Shown here in pieces: positions 58,126-64,000 of a stretch of DNA of 64,000 nucleotides. Source of the DNA: an uncultured SAR116 cluster alpha proteobacterium (GTDB taxonomy: Bacteria; Pseudomonadota; Alphaproteobacteria; Puniceispirillales; Marisalimonadaceae); contig CACNRW010000005.1 in the NCBI GenBank assembly GCA_902622875.1, positions 57,024 through 121,023 on the forward strand. The letters are read 5' to 3'. Position numbers and translations under genes: made by a program. The stretch's first letter is position 1; the number at the start of each line of letters is the position of its first letter. The notes below the pieces were generated by a model. The model saw nothing but the letters and a program-made list of their open reading frames with translations, did no database searches and had not been told where the DNA came from.

Positions 58126-58977
58126 ATGAAAATAAAAAATGTTGGGTTTATAGGTCTTGGTGCGATGGGATCTGTTATGGCTCCTTTAATCGTCAAAGCA
58201 GGTTATAATGTTTTCGGTTTTGATATACATACTAAAATTGATAATTCTTCAGGTATTAAACAGGTCTCTAATATTAGAGATTTGAGTAATCTTGATGTAA
58301 TAATTTTCATGCTGCCTGATGGCAAAATAGTTGCTGATGTATCAGATAAATTACTACAAAATAATATTAAATCTATTTTAATAGATATGTCTTCAAGTGA
58401 TCCTAGAGATACAAAACAGTTAGGGAAAAAATTAAAAATTAAAGATATAAAATTTCTAGATGCGCCAGTTTCAGGAGGTGTTTCAAGAGCTAAAATTGGT
58501 AAACTAATGATAATGGCAGGTGGAAATGAAGAGCATATTGAAAGTGTACAAGAATTATTATCTGTTATGGGGAAAGTACAACTTGCAGGTCCATTGGGAT
58601 CTGGTCATGCTATAAAGGCTTTAAATAATTATGTATCTGCGGCAGGTTTAATTGCCAGTTTTGAAGCTTTAGCTACTGCTAGGTCTTTTGGTATTGAACC
58701 AGATAATTTCTTAAAAATAATAAATGGAGCTACTGGGAAAAATAATACAACAGAAGTAAAGTTAGATAAATTTGTTATATCAGAAAAATTTAATTCAGGT
58801 TTTGCGCTTGATCTTATGGTCAAAGATGTATCAATTGCAGATAGTTTAATCAAAGATTTATCAGTCGATAAACCTTTGTCTGAGAATGTTTCAAAGTATC
58901 TTTCAAAATCCTTAGCAGAACTTGGAAAAAATCCAGACCATACTGAAGTTTATAAAGTGCTTAAAAATAAATCATAA
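58126..58977 (+). CDS. Beta-hydroxyacid dehydrogenase (3-hydroxyisobutyrate dehydrogenase family)
   Basis: A 283-residue NAD(P)-binding enzyme. The N-terminal motif GFIGLGAMGSVMA, the substrate motif DAPVSGGVSRAKIG, and the catalytic lysine in ALNNYVS-type segment GHAIKALNN are all present. Family members oxidise 3-hydroxyisobutyrate, or reduce tartronate semialdehyde or succinic semialdehyde. It is 3 bp after the CoA-transferase gene, so both probably act on one pathway. It is convergent with the TPP enzyme gene, 18 bp apart. Confidence 0.9.
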   Translation: MKIKNVGFIGLGAMGSVMAPLIVKAGYNVFGFDIHTKIDNSSGIKQVSNIRDLSNLDVIIFMLPDGKIVADVSDKLLQNNIKSILIDMSSSDPRDTKQLGKKLKIKDIKFLDAPVSGGVSRAKIGKLMIMAGGNEEHIESVQELLSVMGKVQLAGPLGSGHAIKALNNYVSAAGLIASFEALATARSFGIEPDNFLKIINGATGKNNTTEVKLDKFVISEKFNSGFALDLMVKDVSIADSLIKDLSVDKPLSENVSKYLSKSLAELGKNPDHTEVYKVLKNKS

Positions 58978-58995
58978 AATGATCTAATTAACAAG

Positions 58996-60663
58996 TTAAT
59001 TGTTTTTATTCATTTGAAGCTGAGAAATTGTTGTTGTGCTTGTATTTAATTCTAGGCTCATTTTAAATTCTATTAATGATGGTCCATTCACTTTCATTGC
59101 TTCTTGTATCGAAGGTACTATTTCTTCAATTTTTTCAATAGTAAAGCATCTTAGGCCAAAGCTTTCCCCATACTTAGCAAAGTCTGGATTAACTAAATTC
59201 GTGGCGTAGTGATCTCTATTAGGAAAATGTACTTCTTGATGATAACGGATAGTTCCATAATGTTGATTATTTGCAACTATAACTATAATATTTGCATTTT
59301 GTGCTACTGCTGTAGCAAGTTCAGATCCTGTCATTAAAGCTCCACCATCTCCAACAATTGAGAAAACTTGTCTTTCTGGAAACCTTAAAGCAGCTGCAAT
59401 ACCTGCTGGAATTCCCATTCCCATGGCTCCTATCTCTGATCCAATTAGAGTCATAGAAGATCTAAAAGGAAACCTATGGTGCATCCAACTTGTAAAATTA
59501 CCTGCATCATTCGTTATAACAGAATCAGCTGGCGCAAGCTCACCTAATGCATCAATTAAGTGGGCAAAATCAAGCCCATCACTGGCATTTTTTGCAGGTT
59601 GAGTTGCATCATTATATAAATAACGTTGATGACATAAGGTCACCCACTCATTTCGTTCATTACTTACATTCTTATTTTTAAAATTTAATAACTGTTCCAG
59701 AAAATTTTCAGAATCGGCAACTATGCTCATATCTGTTCTAAATATTTTACCAATCGTATTGGGATCTGGTAATACGTGGATAAAAGTCTGATTTGATGAC
59801 GGAAACTTATAAGCCATATTAGGTACACCATTAAATCGATGCCCAACTACTAATACAACGTCTGCTTCCAAAGCATTTTTTCTTATAGGTTCTGGAGGTC
59901 GTAATCCTAATTCACCAGCATAGTGTGAGTGATTATGAGAAAGGATATCTTGATGCTCATAAGTACATAAAACTGGTAAATTATGGGCTTCAGATATGTT
60001 TCTAACAAGTTCTCTTGCCTTACTAGATGTGTGTACTTGACCTCCCACTACCAATACGGGCTTTTTTGCAGATGATAAGATATTTGATACTTCTACAACT
60101 TTTTCTGGAAAAGCTAATGGCGGATTGATTTTAATTCTTTTCACATCATCTATTTCAACTTTTGCCTCTAATACATCTGTTGGTATCGCTATTACTGCGG
60201 GCCCTGGAATGCCACTTTCAGCAATATGGAAAGCCCTAGCAGTTACATTCGCAATCTCACTTGGTGTGTTAATTTGCTCTACATGTTTGGCCATGTCAGA
60301 AAATGTCTTTAAAAAATCCATCTCTTGCAAATGCATTTTACCTGTACTAATTCTATTCACTTGTCCAACAAATAAGACCATTGGCACGCCGCCTTGATGC
60401 GCCGAGTGAACTGAAATAGAAGCATTTGTTGCCCCTGGTCCTCTGCTAACAAATGCAACACCAGCTTTACCAGTACATTTTGCGTCAGCAACAGCCATAA
60501 AACCAGCTCCACCCTCGTGCCTGCACGTGACAACGTCTATTCCAGGTGAATATAATAATTCATCCATTACAGATAAATATGATTCACCAGGTACACAAAA
60601 GAATCTATTAACTCCATGATTTTTTAAGGTTTGAACAAAAACAGAAGCAGCCTTTTTCCCCAT
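58996..60663 (-). CDS. Thiamine diphosphate-dependent enzyme (acetolactate synthase-like)
   Basis: A 555-residue three-domain TPP enzyme. The catalytic glutamate is in CRHEGGAGFMA, and the TPP/metal motif begins GDGGALMTG and ends with NN in IVANNQHYG. The family includes acetolactate synthase, oxalyl-CoA decarboxylase, sulfoacetaldehyde acetyltransferase and benzoylformate decarboxylase; the N-terminal FCVPGESYLSVMDELL fits an unassigned group. No regulatory subunit gene (ilvH) is adjacent, so a biosynthetic acetolactate synthase is less likely. It follows the SDR gene by 19 bp. Confidence 0.85.
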   Translation of the reverse strand: MGKKAASVFVQTLKNHGVNRFFCVPGESYLSVMDELLYSPGIDVVTCRHEGGAGFMAVADAKCTGKAGVAFVSRGPGATNASISVHSAHQGGVPMVLFVGQVNRISTGKMHLQEMDFLKTFSDMAKHVEQINTPSEIANVTARAFHIAESGIPGPAVIAIPTDVLEAKVEIDDVKRIKINPPLAFPEKVVEVSNILSSAKKPVLVVGGQVHTSSKARELVRNISEAHNLPVLCTYEHQDILSHNHSHYAGELGLRPPEPIRKNALEADVVLVVGHRFNGVPNMAYKFPSSNQTFIHVLPDPNTIGKIFRTDMSIVADSENFLEQLLNFKNKNVSNERNEWVTLCHQRYLYNDATQPAKNASDGLDFAHLIDALGELAPADSVITNDAGNFTSWMHHRFPFRSSMTLIGSEIGAMGMGIPAGIAAALRFPERQVFSIVGDGGALMTGSELATAVAQNANIIVIVANNQHYGTIRYHQEVHFPNRDHYATNLVNPDFAKYGESFGLRCFTIEKIEEIVPSIQEAMKVNGPSLIEFKMSLELNTSTTTISQLQMNKNN

Positions 60664-60682
60664 TTTTTAAATTTCCTTCATT

Positions 60683-61462
60683 TTATATAGTTGTTTTTTT
60701 TCCACCATCTAAATTAATTTCAGTGCCAGTAAGATGACGCATTTTCGGATTACATAGAAAATAAGTTAGTTCAGCAACCTCTTCTGGAGTTCCAAATCTG
60801 TTTAATCCAATATTATTGAGAGCTTTTTTTTCTGCTTCAGCAAAACTTATACCTTCTCTATCTGCATTACTCTGAATAATAGTTATCAAACGATCGGTGG
60901 ACGTCATACCAGGATTAATAGAATTTACGTTGACACCATCAATTAAACCTTTTTTTGACAAAGCTTTTGAAAAATTTAAGAAAGCAGCATTAACAGCTCC
61001 ACCGACCATAAAAAAAGGATCAGGTGAATGACTCATTGCTCCGTTGATTGAAATAATCCATCCTTTATTTTTAGAGAGATTTTGCCAAAATGCTTTTGAT
61101 AATCTAACTGCACTATAAAATTTTAGTGCAAAACCATCTTCAAAATCCTCAATAGGCTGCTCCAGAAAATCACCGCTTTTTGTAGCTCCAGCACTAAATA
61201 TCAAAGTATCAAAATCAGTAAATTTACTTTCAACTGCTTTAATAGCACTCTCACATCCTGACTTTGTTTTTAAATCAGATGCATGATAATATATATTTAC
61301 TTTAAATTTATTTTTTAATTCTGATGTTGTTTTCTGTAGATTTTTTTCATTGGATGCAAGTAAATAAATATCTATATTTTCTTCAGCAAATCGTTCAGCT
61401 ATAGCTTTACCAATACCTTTGCTACCTCCTGTAATTACTGCTTTACGACTTATTTTAGACAT
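60683..61462 (-). CDS. Short-chain dehydrogenase/reductase-like protein with atypical active site
   Basis: A 259-residue SDR-fold protein. The cofactor motif TGGSKGIGKAIA is intact and the C-terminal NLDGG ending is typical. In the active site, the conserved YxxxK is replaced: aligned to the common xKGAVNA block, residues F150 and G154 stand in place of the catalytic Tyr and Lys, while the Ser is kept at about S138. It may have lost reductase activity or use other residues. It precedes the TPP enzyme gene in one operon and is divergent from the helicase. Confidence 0.8.
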   Translation of the reverse strand: MSKISRKAVITGGSKGIGKAIAERFAEENIDIYLLASNEKNLQKTTSELKNKFKVNIYYHASDLKTKSGCESAIKAVESKFTDFDTLIFSAGATKSGDFLEQPIEDFEDGFALKFYSAVRLSKAFWQNLSKNKGWIISINGAMSHSPDPFFMVGGAVNAAFLNFSKALSKKGLIDGVNVNSINPGMTSTDRLITIIQSNADREGISFAEAEKKALNNIGLNRFGTPEEVAELTYFLCNPKMRHLTGTEINLDGGKKTTI

Positions 61463-61536
61463 TTATTTCTCCTAAGATCATTTTTATCTTATTGAAAATT
61501 TTAAAAAGTGTATATTAATTTTTGATGACGTAAGTT

Positions 61537-61545
61537 TGATATAAT
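61537..61545 (+). promoter_or_regulatory. Extended -10 promoter of the helicase gene
   Basis: TGATATAAT is a perfect extended -10 element (TGn followed by TATAAT at 61540-61545). No strong -35 is seen, which is normal for this promoter class. Transcription should begin near 61552, about 44 bp upstream of the start at 61596. Confidence 0.55.
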
Positions 61546-61595
61546 ATGAATTATTTTAAAATTATATTAACCTTTTTTACGTGCGAGTAAGAATA

Positions 61596-64000
61596 ATGAA
61601 TTTAAGTCTAAAAAATATTTCAAATATTAAACCAAATTCATTTTCCAATGATACTAAAGTTAAAGCTCTATTAGGACCAACTAATACAGGTAAAACATAT
61701 TATGCAATGGATAGAATGCTTTCTCACCATTCAGGAATAATAGGTTTCCCTCTAAGATTATTAGCTAGAGAAAACTATGATAAAGCCATTATGCAAGTAG
61801 GAAAATCTAAAGTTGCTCTTGTTACTGGTGAAGAAAAAATTATTCCGCTAAATGCAAAATATTTTTGTTGTACAGTAGAGTCAATGCCATTAGAAAAATC
61901 ATTTGCTTTTGTTGCTATAGATGAGATTCAATTAGCTGCTGATCCTGATAGAGGATATATTTTTACTGATAGAATCCTAAATGCTAGAGGTAAAGAAGAA
62001 ACTGTATTTCTTGGAGCTGAAACAATCAAGCCTTTATTGCAGAAAATTTTACCAAAATGCTCTATAGAAATACGACCGAGATTGTCAGTTTTAAGTTATA
62101 TAGGCGTTAAAAAAATAACAAGGCTTAAACCAAGGTCGGCAGTAGTAGCTTTTTCTCTACCCGAAGTTTATAAAATAGCCGAACTTGTTAGAACTAAAAA
62201 AGGTGGTGCTGCTATTGTTATGGGCGCATTGTCTCCAAGGACAAGAAATGCGCAAGTAGAACTTTATCAGAGTGGTCAAGTGGACTATTTAATAGCTACA
62301 GACGCTATTGGTATGGGATTAAACATGGATATAGACCACGTAGCTTTTGCTGCTGACAAAAAATTTGACGGTAACACTCAACGGTATCTTAATCCTCCAG
62401 AAATCGCTCAAATCGCGGGGAGGGCTGGAAGACATAGTCGAAATGGATCTTTTGGCGTTGTTGAAGATAATATCAAATTTGATGAAGATACGATTGATCA
62501 AATCGAAAGTCATTCTTTTTCACCATTAAAAAATATATGGTGGAGAAATGCAGAATTAGATTTTAACTCTTTAAAAAAATTGCTTAGTTCTCTTGAGGCA
62601 AATCCTCCATTTAATTTTATGAGAAAAAAAGTTGGAGCTTTAGATACACTCTGTCTGAATTATTTGTCGGAAATAGATTCAATTAAAAGCAAAATTAACA
62701 GTAAAGAGACTTTGTCTCTTTTGTGGAATGTTTGTCAAATACCAGATTTTAGTAATTCTTTGTCAGGTATGCATTTTAACTTGCTAGAAAAAACTTTTGA
62801 ATTATTATTATCTGCAGGTAAATTAGACAATGACTGGATTAAATCCCAAATCAATAGATTAGACAATTTTGACGGGGAGATAGATACCCTATTAAATAGA
62901 ATATCAAATATTAGAACCTGGACTTTTATAACCAATAGAAAAAAATGGTTAGACGAATCTAAATATTGGCAAAATAAAGCCAAAAACATTGAAGATAAAT
63001 TGTCTGATGAATTGCATAGAAGATTAACACAGAGATTTGTTGACAAGCGAATTGTAATTCTTAACAAAACATTAAGAGAGTATAACAATTTGGAAGCAGT
63101 AATAAGATTAGATGGTAAAGTTTTTGTTGAAGGCGAACAGGTTGGAACATTAAATGGTTTTGATTTTATACCTTCTCTATCGCAAGGTGAAAAAGCAGGT
63201 CCTATTTTAACCGCTGCTAGAAAAATTTTACCAAGAGAAATTGAAAGACGTGTTAGAGAGCTTTTGATGTCAGATAATGCAGCATTTAAATTTAACAATG
63301 ATGCTTCAATCTCATGGCAAAATAATAAAGTTGCAACTTTGCTAAATAGTGAAAATATTTATTTGCCTAAAATAAATATTAATAATTATGAACTATTATC
63401 TGACGAACAAATCAAACAAATTGAATTGAGAATAAGCGAAGCTATCCAAAAAAATATCAGAGATATTTTATCAGAATCTATAAATCTTGAAAAACCTGTT
63501 TTAGATAAATTAAAAGTTGTAGATAAAGAAAAACAAAATACAGATATAGAAAATGAAGTAAATAAAGTAATCGATGATAATAATAGTTTATCTGGAAATG
63601 CTCTAGGTATAGCTTATCAAGTATATGAAGGATTAGGTTCAGCAAAAGCAAGTAATTTATCAATGTCAATGAATAATCTTTCAGAAAATGATAAAAGAAA
63701 CTTAGCAAGACTTGGATTAAGATTAGGTATTGAAACCATATATTTACCTAATCTTTTAAAACCTGCATCAGTTAAGTTAAGAGCTTTATTGTGGTCAATT
63801 TTTAATCAAAACTTTCCTTTAAATGCATTACCTCCAGACGGCAGAGTTAGCGTGATAATTAATCCAGATGCTAACAATGAATATTACAGAGCTATAGGTT
63901 TTGTTCCTTTAGGAAAATTAGCATTAAGGGCAGACATTGCTGAAAGATTATTAGCTTTAATAAGACTAGAAGCCAGAAAAGGTAAATTTAAAATAAATGA
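61596..64000 (+). CDS. SUV3-like ATP-dependent helicase, 5' part
   Basis: An open frame of 801 codons that runs off the end of the window. The N-terminal Walker A GPTNTGKT, GVTGEEKI-like motif (VTGEEKI), Walker B DEIQL and the motif VI region QIAGRAGRHS mark a superfamily 2 helicase of the SUV3 group. Mitochondrial SUV3 unwinds RNA for degradation; alphaproteobacterial homologues are large and probably act on RNA. A C-terminal region continues past the window. ATG at 61596 is used; an in-frame GTG at 61581 is an alternative. Confidence 0.9.
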   Translation, partial: MNLSLKNISNIKPNSFSNDTKVKALLGPTNTGKTYYAMDRMLSHHSGIIGFPLRLLARENYDKAIMQVGKSKVALVTGEEKIIPLNAKYFCCTVESMPLEKSFAFVAIDEIQLAADPDRGYIFTDRILNARGKEETVFLGAETIKPLLQKILPKCSIEIRPRLSVLSYIGVKKITRLKPRSAVVAFSLPEVYKIAELVRTKKGGAAIVMGALSPRTRNAQVELYQSGQVDYLIATDAIGMGLNMDIDHVAFAADKKFDGNTQRYLNPPEIAQIAGRAGRHSRNGSFGVVEDNIKFDEDTIDQIESHSFSPLKNIWWRNAELDFNSLKKLLSSLEANPPFNFMRKKVGALDTLCLNYLSEIDSIKSKINSKETLSLLWNVCQIPDFSNSLSGMHFNLLEKTFELLLSAGKLDNDWIKSQINRLDNFDGEIDTLLNRISNIRTWTFITNRKKWLDESKYWQNKAKNIEDKLSDELHRRLTQRFVDKRIVILNKTLREYNNLEAVIRLDGKVFVEGEQVGTLNGFDFIPSLSQGEKAGPILTAARKILPREIERRVRELLMSDNAAFKFNNDASISWQNNKVATLLNSENIYLPKININNYELLSDEQIKQIELRISEAIQKNIRDILSESINLEKPVLDKLKVVDKEKQNTDIENEVNKVIDDNNSLSGNALGIAYQVYEGLGSAKASNLSMSMNNLSENDKRNLARLGLRLGIETIYLPNLLKPASVKLRALLWSIFNQNFPLNALPPDGRVSVIINPDANNEYYRAIGFVPLGKLALRADIAERLLALIRLEARKGKFKIN

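Noticed and set aside
58996..60663. TPP enzyme as oxalyl-CoA decarboxylase
   Set aside because: The length fits, but the N-terminal FCVPGE segment and active-site surroundings resemble the general acetolactate-synthase-like group more than oxalyl-CoA decarboxylase. The specific call is not supported.

Overview
The window is a gene-dense, AT-rich stretch of a bacterial chromosome. It is almost certainly from a streamlined marine alphaproteobacterium. Alphaproteobacterial hallmarks are the split ATP synthase locus atpI-B-E-b'-b, the mutY-DUF721-dsbA-smc block, the cox operon with ctaB/coxF-like/ctaG between subunits I and III, the ccmABCDEFGHI operon, an alpha-type glutamate-cysteine ligase, and DUF1491, DUF1674/SDHAF4 and SUV3-like helicase proteins. 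Very short or negative intergenic distances and low GC fit a SAR11/HIMB59/AEGEAN-169-like lifestyle, but the exact lineage cannot be settled from this sequence. No tRNA, rRNA, CRISPR array, prophage or insertion sequence was seen.

Layout. 1-4860: the 3' part of an MsbA-like ABC exporter, a tyrosine-phosphatase-like protein, pmbA (tldE), argC and an unrecognised conserved-looking protein. 4861-5277: the only gene-free stretch over 300 bp; it carries a hairpin, a Fur-box-like palindrome and a promoter. 5278-10468: blue-tuned proteorhodopsin, a strong terminator, then crtI-crtB-crtY-blh, which make retinal. 10478-15130: ubiA, rsmE, gshA, tldD. 15396-21152: the aa3-type cytochrome c oxidase operon with its assembly factors. 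21145-29846: thrC, an M16 peptidase, yqgE, a DsbD-like protein, a peroxiredoxin, rnhA, thrB, ispH and a small lipoprotein. 29847-32314: F0 part of the ATP synthase. 32405-38194: smc, dsbA-like, DUF721, mutY. 38196-43415: purH, heparinase-like, rsmB, SDHAF4-like, DUF1491. 43404-49855: ketopantoate-reductase-like, AAE3-like acyl-CoA ligase, pgi, PCu(A)C copper chaperone, dusA, yciB. 49857-56748: complete cytochrome c maturation operon. 56902-61462: two convergent gene pairs of unknown catabolic role. 61596-end: the 5' part of an SUV3-like helicase.

How the genes work together. Much of the window is bioenergetics: a light-driven proton pump with its own retinal pathway, the terminal oxidase with copper and heme assembly factors (CtaG, SURF1, CtaB, PCu(A)C), cytochrome c maturation, and the proton channel of ATP synthase. 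Periplasmic thiol chemistry is served by DsbA-like, DsbD-like, CcmG and CcmH proteins. Three very short genes (coxF-like, SDHAF4-like, ccmD) were found by reading intergenic sequence. Several starts were moved to fit ribosome-binding sites, promoters or overlaps; four genes probably start with TTG and one with GTG.

I found no clear novel defence or mobile system. The most interesting signals are regulatory or structural: an exact match to the Fur 7-1-7 palindrome upstream of proteorhodopsin, a set of hairpins that all have 7-nt loops beside highly expressed genes, a 23-nt inverted repeat linking the copper-chaperone gene to its downstream spacer, and a short-chain dehydrogenase that appears to lack its catalytic Tyr and Lys.
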